Below are positions 7,339 through 17,400 of a DNA stretch of 29,258 bases, one piece after another (position 1 is the stretch's first letter; the number at the start of each line of letters is the position of its first letter). Source of the DNA: Bacteroidota bacterium (lineage in GTDB: Bacteria; Bacteroidota; Bacteroidia; Cytophagales; Cyclobacteriaceae); NCBI GenBank assembly GCA_003242315.1, contig QGUY01000013.1, positions 1 through 29,258 on the forward strand, given 5' to 3'. The notes under the pieces were generated by a model. The model did not search any database and was not told the origin of the DNA. It saw only the letters and a list, made by a program, of their open reading frames with translations. Made by a program: the position numbers and the translations under genes.

Positions 7339-10290
7339 ATGAAACACATGTTCTCTTTAGCCATATTCATAGTTCTCTCACTATCCTCAAATCTGTCCGC
7401 GCAAACGCCAAAGTCACCGCCACCGTCTGCAAGACACGAACGCAGTGCCTGGGTGGATTCCGTAATGGCCACCCTCACTCCGGATGAAAAAATCGCCCAG
7501 CTTATTATGGTCGCCGCATGGTCCAACCGCGGTGCAGACCACGAACGGGAATTGCTGAAAATCATTCGTGAACACAAGATCGGCGGACTCATCTTTTTTC
7601 AGGGAGACCCTGTACAACAGGCACGACAAATAAACCTCTATCAGGCCGCTTCGAAAGTACCACTACTGATGGCAATGGATGCCGAATGGGGGCTGGGCAT
7701 GCGGCTCGACAGTACCATAAGCTTCCCCTACCAAATGACCTTGGGCGCCATCAACGATGATAACCTCATTTATGAAATGGGCGCGGAAATCGCACGGCAA
7801 ATGAAACGCGCCGGTCTGCATGTAAACTTTGCGCCTGTTGCCGACATCAACAACAATCCGGCAAACCCAGTGATCAACTTCCGCTCATTTGGAGAAGACA
7901 AATATAACGTCACGCGCAAGGCTATCGCTTACACGCGTGGATTACAAGATCATGGCATACTTGCAACAGCAAAGCATTTCCCGGGTCACGGCGATACCGA
8001 CACCGACTCGCATCATGCATTGCCACAAATCGAACATTCACGGGAAAGGTTAGACTCGCTGGAACTTTATCCGTTCCGCGAAATGATAAGCGCAGGCGTT
8101 GGTGGCATCATGATAGCTCACCTCAACGTGAAGGCACTTGATCCTTCCGGAGTACCGTCTACACTGTCTCGGCCTATTGTCACAGGGTTGCTCCGCAACG
8201 AACTCGGCTTCCAGGGGTTGATCGTAACCGATGCGATGAACATGAAGGGCGTCACAGCAAGCAATCCTCCGGGGATTGTAGACCGCGATGCAATACTTGC
8301 CGGCAATGATTTGCTTGAGTTCACGGAAGATGTCGCACGCGCTATCAGGGAAATCCGAACGGCTGTAGCCAAAGGCGCTATCAGTCAGCCAGAAATTGAC
8401 GCACGCTGTCGGAAAATTCTCGCCATCAAGTACTGGGCCGGATTGCACGAAAAGAAATTTGTCGATGCCACCAATATCGTTGAGGATCTCAACACACCGC
8501 AGGCAAAGTTGCTGAATCGCAATCTGCTCCAGGCTTCCATCACCGTTTTGAAGAACGAAGGCAATATTCTTCCCTTAAAAAATCTCGACGAACTGCGTGT
8601 CGCATCGGTTTCAATCGGACGCGATCGCATCACACCTTTTCAACAGACTCTTGGTCTTTACACCGAGGTAGCACATTTCACAGTGCCTGCGGATGCATCG
8701 TCTGAACTTGTCGATTCTGTTTCGCAGCAACTGGCTAACTTTAACACGGTGATAGCAGGACTTCACGACGAACCCGGACGTCCGCTAAATCGCATCAATT
8801 ATGCCCCTCATGTAATCGCGTTTGTTCAGTCGCTCTCGACACGACCTGGTGTGGTGACAGCTGTGTTCAAAAATCCGTATGTGCTGGATAAACTTGATGA
8901 CATTGAAGAGACCGATGGTCTCATCGTCACCTATCAGGACAACGCCGATGTTGAGGACCTTACCGCGCAACTTATCTTCGGAGGAATCAGCGCAAGCGGA
9001 CGCTTGCCGGTTAGCATCGGGACAAAGTTTTCGTCCGGAGACGGTATTGACGTAAAAGGCGGAATTCGGTTCAAGTACACCTTGCCTGAAGATGCAGGAA
9101 TGAATTCCGGCATCCTTTACAAAGGCGTCGACTCTATCGTCAACCAGGCACTCAATGTGAGAGCCATCCCGGGCTGTGTGGTGTTTGTGGCAAGAGACCG
9201 CAAGGTCGTCATGCGCAAGGCATACGGGTACCAGGATTATGCCGACACCATTAAGGTGAAGCTAACCGACTTGTATGATCTTGCTTCCGTCACTAAAATT
9301 TCGACGAGCCTGGCCGCGCTTATGAAGTTGTACGATGAAGGAAAGTTCAGGCTTGACGCCACACTGGCTGATTACCTTCCGAAGTTCAAGCGGTCGAATA
9401 AGGCAGACATCCCGATGTACGATATTCTCACCCACCAGGCGCGTTTCCAACCCTGGATTCCGTTCTACAAGAACACGGTAAAGGATAACGGAAAATATCG
9501 ATGGCACACGATAAAGAAAGATTCTTCAAGCCGATATCCGATACGGCTTAAGTATGGAATGTACCTGCACAGAAAATATCCGGACCGGATCGTAAACACT
9601 ATCAGGAAATCCGATCTCCTGGAAGAAAAGAAATATGTCTACTCAGACTTCTTTTTCATCCTGGCCCCGCGCGTGGTCGAAAGCATGATCGATCAGGATT
9701 TCGAAACATTCCTGCGCAGGGAATTCTACAAACCCCTGGGTGCTACGTCCGTAATGTTCAATCCGCTTCGGAAATATCCGCTTAACGCGATTGTGCCTAC
9801 GGAACACGACTATTACTTCCGCCACCTGCCCATACATGGCACAGTCCATGATGAAGGAGCAATCATGTTGGGCGGCGTCTCCGGCCATGCCGGCTTGTTT
9901 GCCAATGCAAATGACCTGGCCAAGCTGATGCAGATGTATCTCGACATGGGCGAGTACGGCGGCAAACGGTATATTAAAGAGGAGACGCTCCGGGAATGGA
10001 CGCGCACGCAATTCCCCGAAAACAACAACCGCAGGGCGCTGGGTTTTGACAAACCCGAACTGGTCTACTCCGGTCCCGGTCATAACACAGCCCGCGACGC
10101 CAGTGCGGCAAGTTTTGGTCACACTGGCTTTACAGGGACGTTCGCCTGGATGGATCCTGAAACCGGACTCCTTTATATCTTCCTGTCGAACCGTGTCAAC
10201 CCTACGCGCGACAACACGCGTCTATACCGTCTCAACACAAGAACAGAAATACAGCAGGTGTTGTACGATGCAATTGAGCAAGACGAATAA
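7339..10290 (+). CDS. Secreted NagZ-like GH3 beta-N-acetylglucosaminidase fused to AmiE-like beta-lactamase-fold serine hydrolase
   Basis: A protein of 983 residues from ATG 7339, which gives a clean signal peptide (MKHMFSLAIFIVLSLSSNLSA/Q). The frame is open back to 7273, but that start lies inside the susD terminator. Residues about 30-360 are the GH3 barrel with NagZ signatures: KHFPGHGDTDTDSHH from K212 (acid/base dyad D223/H225) and VTDAMNMKGV with the nucleophile D298. A GH3 C-terminal alpha/beta-like region follows (about 380-590). Residues about 610-980 are a class C beta-lactamase/AmiE-type domain: S650-V-T-K653, Y768-S-D (the usual Y-x-N has Asp) and HTG 928-930. In Bacillus subtilis, separate NagZ and AmiE proteins strip GlcNAc and stem peptides from muropeptides, and NamZ works beside them. 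Here both activities appear joined in one exported protein. Amidase activity is inferred; esterase or D-aminopeptidase activity is possible. Confidence 0.9.
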   Translation: MKHMFSLAIFIVLSLSSNLSAQTPKSPPPSARHERSAWVDSVMATLTPDEKIAQLIMVAAWSNRGADHERELLKIIREHKIGGLIFFQGDPVQQARQINLYQAASKVPLLMAMDAEWGLGMRLDSTISFPYQMTLGAINDDNLIYEMGAEIARQMKRAGLHVNFAPVADINNNPANPVINFRSFGEDKYNVTRKAIAYTRGLQDHGILATAKHFPGHGDTDTDSHHALPQIEHSRERLDSLELYPFREMISAGVGGIMIAHLNVKALDPSGVPSTLSRPIVTGLLRNELGFQGLIVTDAMNMKGVTASNPPGIVDRDAILAGNDLLEFTEDVARAIREIRTAVAKGAISQPEIDARCRKILAIKYWAGLHEKKFVDATNIVEDLNTPQAKLLNRNLLQASITVLKNEGNILPLKNLDELRVASVSIGRDRITPFQQTLGLYTEVAHFTVPADASSELVDSVSQQLANFNTVIAGLHDEPGRPLNRINYAPHVIAFVQSLSTRPGVVTAVFKNPYVLDKLDDIEETDGLIVTYQDNADVEDLTAQLIFGGISASGRLPVSIGTKFSSGDGIDVKGGIRFKYTLPEDAGMNSGILYKGVDSIVNQALNVRAIPGCVVFVARDRKVVMRKAYGYQDYADTIKVKLTDLYDLASVTKISTSLAALMKLYDEGKFRLDATLADYLPKFKRSNKADIPMYDILTHQARFQPWIPFYKNTVKDNGKYRWHTIKKDSSSRYPIRLKYGMYLHRKYPDRIVNTIRKSDLLEEKKYVYSDFFFILAPRVVESMIDQDFETFLRREFYKPLGATSVMFNPLRKYPLNAIVPTEHDYYFRHLPIHGTVHDEGAIMLGGVSGHAGLFANANDLAKLMQMYLDMGEYGGKRYIKEETLREWTRTQFPENNNRRALGFDKPELVYSGPGHNTARDASAASFGHTGFTGTFAWMDPETGLLYIFLSNRVNPTRDNTRLYRLNTRTEIQQVLYDAIEQDE

Positions 10291-10328
10291 AGAGAACGCG
10301 AAGGACCGCAAACCTAAATCTTACAACG

Positions 10329-13300
10329 GTGGAAGTTCATACAATACGTCCGCAAACAGCGATGCAAATAGAAGCAAGTCATCATCTTGATGAACTTGTT
10401 AGAAAAACTACAGCGTCAAGTGCCAATACGTTATCAGGCGTGCTTGTATCTGGATATCGCGGTACTGGCAAGACGTGGCTCGTTGAGAACTACCTGCAGG
10501 CTATAGAATCCAGCCATCCTGTCTTAATAGCGCGGCACTATCCTCAGCACCAAAACATTCCTTACTTTGGATTCAAGTATTGTGTATCTGATTACCTCGG
10601 AAAGGTATACAGTCAGGCCACCAAATCCGAACTACGAGCGTTCTCCGCAAAGCTGAAGGACTTCCTTGGCGAAAACATTTATCTTCTTTTGGATTACATT
10701 CCGGAGTTGTCGCTGATCCTCGGCGAAGATCCATCGCAAAACAAACCATCACATCTAACGATAGAGAACCAGCTCTATCCATTGTTCAGACGCATTTTCG
10801 AATTTCTTTCAGAATACAATCGCTGCCCGGTCTACTTCTTCACAGACGACCTTCAGTGGATCGATGCTTCGGGAATAAATCTTCTGAAATACCTCCTGCT
10901 CAACCTCTCCAACAAGCAGCTGGTCTGGATTGGCGCACATCGTACGCCGCACAACAAGACAAGTTTGCTGGGACAGCTCCTGGAGGAACTACGACTGAAG
11001 GACTTCCGGATTGAACACGTTGGTCTGAAAGGGTTGAACCCGGCTGAAACAGCCCAATTCATCAGCATGACCCTGGATGCAAAGGCTAGCGAGGAGTTCG
11101 TCGACACTTGTTACAAAATCACCGCAGGGAATCCCTCACACCTTCAGGCGCTTTTGGAAAGCCTCAGGAACAGTGATCTGATCTGGAATGATGGCAAAGA
11201 AGTCCAATGCAACGCCGAAGGCGTGATAACGACTTATCAGGGCCAGAAGACACAGACGATGTTGCTGGAGCAAGTCAGGAGACTGTCGCCAGCAGCTTAC
11301 GAAGTGCTTTGTATCGCAGCTTGCATGGGCCGCTTCGACCGTCAGCTCATACTCGACTGGTTGGGTGGCGATGCGACAACGATGAAATCGCTCCTGGATG
11401 AAGCGCTTGATGCCGGTCTTCTTAAGGTGTACGAGCAGGACATTCGCTTCTCCGATATGCACGTCGGCGAGATGATCTACGATCAATTGTCGGAAAGCCA
11501 CAAACTGGAACTTCATTATAAGATCGCAAACCTCTTTTACGCACGCGGTGTGGAACGGCTGAATCGCACAGACATCATCATGATGACGACGAGCTTCAAC
11601 CAGTCGCTGGAACGCGTGAAGGCGGATGGACGCCTGATGCTCACGGCTGAGTTGAACTATCAGGCGGGCAAGATTCTCGAGAAGGACAAGGCCTACGATC
11701 AGGCGCGCTATTTCTTCAAGATGAGCGCGGAGATGCTGAAAGAATGCAGATGGGAAGACGTCAAAGAACAGGTGTGGCGCGTGTACATGGATCGGGCTCG
11801 CATCGAGTATTTTCTGGGCGACTACGACCTTGCGGAAATTCACCTCGACTACCTGCTGGAAAGGATTCATAATCCCCTCAAGCGCTCGAAAGTATTCGAA
11901 CTGAAGGTGACGATCAACAATCACCTGGCACGATACCAGAAGGTAGTTTACATTCTCAGGGAAAGCCTCGCAGAACTGGGCCTCGCATTGCCTGTGGAAG
12001 AAAACGATCTGGAGCGCGAGGTGGCGCGACTCAAAGTAATACTTGGCAAACAGGAAGAAAACCCCGAACCGCTTGCCGACGCCGTTCCTCCGGAATATTC
12101 CGAGGCAATACTGCGACTACTCTACGTCGGGGGAATGAGCCTCCACCATACCTCCGATGTGCTCATGACCTGGGCAGCTATGCAGATCATCCTGCGCGCG
12201 AACAGGGAGAACCCCTCGGTAGTGAAAGCAATAGGCTACGTTTCCTATGGACGCATGCAGATCATTGCTGGCGACATCGACAAGGGATACGAATTTGGAA
12301 CAAAGGGACTCGCGTTAAACAAGGCATTGGATGACATAACGCTTCGATGCAGGGTGTTTGGCGTATTCGCCTTCTACATACAGCCATGGAAGAAGGATTT
12401 CTCTGAAAGCTATCCTCTCCTCGACGAAGCCGCGGACGCGGGACGAAAAGCCGGCGATCTCATTGGTGTTTACATTCTGAAAACACACAGACTGAACCTG
12501 CATATTATTTCCGGCCTTCCATTGAAGGGTCTGTCGCAGTGGGACTTTGAAGAGTCGTATCCGGGAATGGAACTCACCTATTACATCACCCATTATCAAA
12601 AAAGTCTGATAAGGTTCCTCACCGGCGAGTCTACTGTATTCTCCATTCCACGGCAAAATCCTTCATCGCTTGCCGGACAGCTGACCATCAAGGAAGAGAA
12701 ATTCTATCGGAACTATGTTTGGGCCAGATATTACTTCCTCTTTGGTCACTATGATCTCGCTGCCCGCACTGCAGAGGAAGCCGACGCCAACCGAAAACTG
12801 CAGGAAGCTTCACCGCTGGTACCCGCCAACCTCTTCACCTGGTTTCTGGCCGTGTCGCAGGGATGGAATTCCTATCCGCGGCGGGTTCGCGAACGGCTCG
12901 CGCCACGGGTGGAGCATGTACTTCAATTATTCGAAGTTTGGCAACACCACGCGCCGTCGAACTATCGGCCAGCGTGGTTGCTTATCAAAGCTGAATGGCT
13001 TAGGATGCATGATCATGATGACGCAGCGACATATTACCAAGCGTCCTGGGAAGTATCTGGTGACAACATTTATCACCGTGCTGTTACCAGCGAATTGTGG
13101 GCGAGATTTCTTCTGAATGAAAATCCAAATGATCCTTTTGCATGTTCACTGCTTGAGCGCGCCATCGAGGCCTACGATGCATGGAATGCTACCGCCAAAA
13201 CGCGACAGCTCAAGCAGCAATACGCCGCATTGCTGAAAAAGGAACTTTCGGATTCAGGATCGATCGACATAGAAACCATCCAGTATGAATTGAGCGGCGA

Positions 13301-14450
13301 CATGGAAGTGCAGTCGCTGGTGAAGAAGCTGATGGTATTGTTGTTACGCATTTCAGGATCGACACGCGTTACCGTTGAGCTGGTAGAAGATGCAAGGGAT
13401 CGTATTGCATACGATGCGTTGTCACTTTTCCACGAATCGCCATTGAAGCAACCTCCCATTCCGGGAACGATGGTTCGAATGGTGCTCAAGTCGCACAACC
13501 CGGTTGTCGTCAATGAACTCAGGGCTGAGAAAGGGCTGTACGATCTCGACGACATCCACGCGCGAGGTGTAAAATCGTTCCTGATCCTTCCTGTAACCAT
13601 CAGTGGCCACGTATCCATGGTGGTGTATCTCGAAAATGTAATCAAAGCGAACTGGTATACCCCGGAACGCCTCAAAGCTGTAAAGATTACCGCGAACCAG
13701 GGAGCGGTGATGATCGAAAACGCGCGCATTCACGAGCACTCCGTCCGCCTGAATAAAAACCTTCGAAAAGAAATGGCAGAAAAAGAAAGGCTGTCATCCC
13801 TCATTGAAGCCCAGCAACACGCGCACATGAAAGCTCTCATGCAGGCTCAATACACAGAACGCAAGCGCATGGCCCGCGATCTTCACGACGGCCTCGGTTC
13901 CTTGCTATCGAGCGTGCGTCTTCGCTTTAACGGACTTCAGCATGAAGTATTTGAGAAAGTTCCGGAGAAGGCAAATCGGTATCGCGACAGCCTGCGCCTT
14001 CTCGACGAGGCCATCGACGAACTACGGCAGATTTCACACAACATGGTGCCCGCTTCACTGAGCCGGTTCGGACTTGGCCCGGCGCTAAACACCTTTGCCA
14101 CGCAGGTGCGAGCATCCGGAGAACTAGAGGTCGATCTGCAAATCCTGGGGCTCGAAGAGCGCCTTCCCGAAGAAATGGAAGTTCACATTTATCGAATTTG
14201 CCAGGAGTTGGTACAAAATGTCATCAAACATGCGCGCGCATCAAAGCTCCGAATCCAAATCATCCGACACGATGACGCTATCAATATCAGCGTGGAAGAC
14301 AATGGCATCGGCATGATCAAGGATAGCGTAACACGCGGATTTGGATTCAGTACTATACAATCCAACGTCGATCTCTTCAAAGGGACCTTCACCATTGAAA
14401 GTCAGCCTGGAAAAGGCTGCCTTGTGCTGATCGATCTACCCGTTGGATGA
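10329..14450 (+). CDS. AAA/STAND ATPase-GAF-sensor histidine kinase multidomain protein
   Basis: A cytoplasmic protein of 1373 residues. Order: AAA_16/STAND ATPase (Walker A GYRGTGKT 42-49; Walker B-like YFFTDD with D173/D174), a long alpha-helical TPR-like region (about 300-990), a GAF domain (about 1000-1160), a short coiled coil, a HisKA_3 dimerisation domain with RDLHDGLG (phospho-acceptor H1186), and a HATPase domain (N1297 in ELVQNVIKHA; DNGIGM from D1324; GFGFSTI). This is the layout of the large Ser/Thr kinase-ATPase-GAF-histidine kinase proteins, but the N-terminal protein kinase is absent: the frame begins close to the ATPase boundary. HisKA_3 kinases usually pair with NarL-type regulators; none is visible. 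The gene starts 38 nt after the hydrolase fusion and could be read through from it. ATG 10362 is an alternative start. No signal peptide or membrane segment is seen. Confidence 0.9.
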   Translation: MEVHTIRPQTAMQIEASHHLDELVRKTTASSANTLSGVLVSGYRGTGKTWLVENYLQAIESSHPVLIARHYPQHQNIPYFGFKYCVSDYLGKVYSQATKSELRAFSAKLKDFLGENIYLLLDYIPELSLILGEDPSQNKPSHLTIENQLYPLFRRIFEFLSEYNRCPVYFFTDDLQWIDASGINLLKYLLLNLSNKQLVWIGAHRTPHNKTSLLGQLLEELRLKDFRIEHVGLKGLNPAETAQFISMTLDAKASEEFVDTCYKITAGNPSHLQALLESLRNSDLIWNDGKEVQCNAEGVITTYQGQKTQTMLLEQVRRLSPAAYEVLCIAACMGRFDRQLILDWLGGDATTMKSLLDEALDAGLLKVYEQDIRFSDMHVGEMIYDQLSESHKLELHYKIANLFYARGVERLNRTDIIMMTTSFNQSLERVKADGRLMLTAELNYQAGKILEKDKAYDQARYFFKMSAEMLKECRWEDVKEQVWRVYMDRARIEYFLGDYDLAEIHLDYLLERIHNPLKRSKVFELKVTINNHLARYQKVVYILRESLAELGLALPVEENDLEREVARLKVILGKQEENPEPLADAVPPEYSEAILRLLYVGGMSLHHTSDVLMTWAAMQIILRANRENPSVVKAIGYVSYGRMQIIAGDIDKGYEFGTKGLALNKALDDITLRCRVFGVFAFYIQPWKKDFSESYPLLDEAADAGRKAGDLIGVYILKTHRLNLHIISGLPLKGLSQWDFEESYPGMELTYYITHYQKSLIRFLTGESTVFSIPRQNPSSLAGQLTIKEEKFYRNYVWARYYFLFGHYDLAARTAEEADANRKLQEASPLVPANLFTWFLAVSQGWNSYPRRVRERLAPRVEHVLQLFEVWQHHAPSNYRPAWLLIKAEWLRMHDHDDAATYYQASWEVSGDNIYHRAVTSELWARFLLNENPNDPFACSLLERAIEAYDAWNATAKTRQLKQQYAALLKKELSDSGSIDIETIQYELSGDMEVQSLVKKLMVLLLRISGSTRVTVELVEDARDRIAYDALSLFHESPLKQPPIPGTMVRMVLKSHNPVVVNELRAEKGLYDLDDIHARGVKSFLILPVTISGHVSMVVYLENVIKANWYTPERLKAVKITANQGAVMIENARIHEHSVRLNKNLRKEMAEKERLSSLIEAQQHAHMKALMQAQYTERKRMARDLHDGLGSLLSSVRLRFNGLQHEVFEKVPEKANRYRDSLRLLDEAIDELRQISHNMVPASLSRFGLGPALNTFATQVRASGELEVDLQILGLEERLPEEMEVHIYRICQELVQNVIKHARASKLRIQIIRHDDAINISVEDNGIGMIKDSVTRGFGFSTIQSNVDLFKGTFTIESQPGKGCLVLIDLPVG

Positions 14451-14457
14451 TCCTTGA

Positions 14458-17400
14458 TCAATACACGATAATCTTTCGTGTAAACAGCGCGCCGCGGAGC
14501 ATGAAGCGGAGGAGGTAGGCTCCCCGGGACAAATGCTGTGGCACTATGTCGTACAAATCAATAGACTGTGAAAGATCCACAACTCCTGAGAACAACGTCT
14601 GCCCCGACATGTCCATAACATTCAACATGACGTCTTTGCCCTTGCTGTAATCCAATCGTATGTGAATCGGTTCGCCGCTTAACGCGGGATTCGGATAAAC
14701 GGACAGCACGGGTTCTTCGAAGTGGCTCTGAATGATGATGATTTTTGAATAGGTAGCCTTCCCGTCGAAATCCGTTTGCTTCAGTCGATAGTAGGATACG
14801 CCTTCCAATGGATTGTGATCAGCGAATCGGTAATTCAGCTTTACCTTACTCTCACCTGATCCACTCACGAATCCAATTGAATCAAAGTGCAGTTCTGTGC
14901 CACTTCGCTCAATTGCGAAGTAATCGTTGTTTTCTTCCGACAACGTCGTCCAAGACAGTTGCACAACACCATTCTCCAGGTATCCAGAGAATGTATAGAG
15001 CTCTACCGGCAAGATCACGTTCTGATAACCAAGCGTAAAGTATGTCTGGCTGACGATTGATGTTATTCCTGAGGTGGCGTATCCTGTGGGAGCTGCAGGT
15101 GAAAACACACCGGACCCGCCTTCGTCAGTCCACGGTCCTGCTGAATTGGTTGCCCTCATAATGTGAGCATTGCCCGCAAAGAGTACGTTCTCGTCCGGTG
15201 CACCGTTGGTATTGAAATTCAACTCCACAGTCGGCGCGTTCATCGTACCTGAAAGCAGATCTATTGAATAGTACCGAGCCTCCGACAATACGCCCACTCC
15301 AACAGGATAAGTACCTGTCGGCGGCGTATTGATCATTTCCACGCGGACAACAGGACTCGTCGACGCCGCAGTTTGCTGTATCACTACCGGACGATATGTG
15401 TTTCCCTTTCCCACCGGAAAGACACGGCTCGCACCAGCGTTGTCGGGATAGGCAATGGACACTCTGCCGTCAATGAATGCCGTCGGTCCATAACCAGATA
15501 CGGGTTGTATTGTCGTGTTTGTGAGCTGCACTGTATTGGAGCCCGTAACGATCTTACCTGAGGAGATGATCAGTTCGTCATTTACGATAATGCCGCTGTT
15601 TAGTTGGAGTGCACCTCCATTAGATCTTGTAAGGCGGCAGAAAGTGGTCGCGCCGCTGAGTGTTTGCACACCGCTGCTTTCAAAGGCCACAGTACTTGTG
15701 CCACTGTTGAACGTCCCCGAGCTGCTCCAGTCTCCCGACGACATGATAGTTCCATTCCCCGCGTTGAACACAGCCGGTGGTGTGTTTACAAAATTTCCTG
15801 ACAAGATCAACGTTCCGGATCCCATGGTGAACGATGCTCCTGCGCCAGCATTCGTGAGCGTACCAGCCACGGATACAGTACCGGTGCTTGTCGTGAATGT
15901 AGCTGTATTGGTCACAGTACCACCAATCGTGATAGCACCTGAACCTCCATTAAATGTTCCGGATGTATTGTTGAGATTGTTCTTGATGCGCATCATTCCG
16001 GCGCCTGCGTTGAACGTACCCTGATTGACTACTGAGCCGCGCACACCAACACTATCGCTTCCAAGATTGAATGTTGCGCCAGAAAGGTTCGAAAGGTTCC
16101 CAAGTACATGCAGACCGTCATTACCGTCACCTGCGTTGAACACAGCTGTGGCTCCGGAGTTGGTCAGGTTGCCACCGATGGTAATTTCGCCTGTCCCCAT
16201 GTGAAAGGTAGCTTTGTTCACGAAGTGTTGCCCTGATCCCGCAAGTTCAATTTTTCGATTGTTCACAGCATTAGTTACCGTCCCCTGTACAATGGTTAGT
16301 GTTCCGTTCAACACCAAATCAACATTTGGCAATGTTTTCGTTCCTGCGCCTGTAAAGGTCAGGTTATTGTATGTAGCTTGCGTGGGCAGCGTAACCGCGC
16401 CGTTATATTCGATTGTTCCTCCACCTGCCGAGACGAACGCAGAGAAGTTCCCCAACGGAAATGTCGACGATTGAATTTGAATTGTCTTATCACCTGTTCC
16501 TCCTGATGTAACGATTCCGAACTCATGACCCGTTGTCGTGCCCAGGTGCAGTCGACCCCGTACCTGGAGTGTGGCCGTACGCCTCGTGTTCGTCGTCACG
16601 GTGACCGTGTGACCTTCGCTAATAATTACGAATGATCCTGGAGGTGGTCCGATTCCTGTTCCGGGAGGATCAATATCCCATATTGCATCTGATTCCCAAT
16701 CTCCGGAAGCAATGCTGGTGTACGTTTGAGGATCCAGGAATGCGGTTTGTTCACCGGCGGTGTGGTCACCCGTCAGGTTGGCGTTGGTAAAAACAATCAC
16801 CCGTGTGGTAGTGTTTGGGTTGCCAGCCGTTACACCCACCGTCCAGGCGCCATTTTGAAACCGTGCATCGCGGTAGTCGGCCGTGTTTCCGTTTTCGTCG
16901 GCAGCAACATACGTGTACGTATGAATCAGCGAAGTGATGTCAACGCCGTTATTAACTACACTCCAATAGTATCTGATAAACGCCGTTCCGGACCCTGTCG
17001 CATTGGGGTGCTTGCTGTTAACCGGCTTGATACGGATCGTACCACCCGAAGCCCCTGTAGTTATTGTGTAGTTTGCGGGTGTATACTTTCCGGCAACGCC
17101 TATCGGAAATTCAAAAGTGCCCGCAGTTACAGACGCAGCAAAAGCCTTGGTGACACCAACGTCAGAAATGCTTCCGGCAGTAATGATGTATCGCGAGGCC
17201 GTATGGCCTACAACAGAGTTTAAACTTGTGGAAGAAAGATTCAAGCCAAATGCACCGATGTTAAGCGAACCATTAACAAAGGTGAGCGTACCCGTTACCT
17301 CTTGGTTTGCGCCAAACATCGCGCCGGACGCGTTGTTCAGCGTGAGGTTTCCGAATTTTCCGTTTCCATTTCCTGCGATTGTCTGCATACCGCTGCCAGC

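Noticed and set aside
11136..11924. 262-codon minus-strand frame inside the ATPase-kinase gene
   Set aside because: It is opposite a well-supported multidomain protein and has no signal, motif or upstream element of its own.
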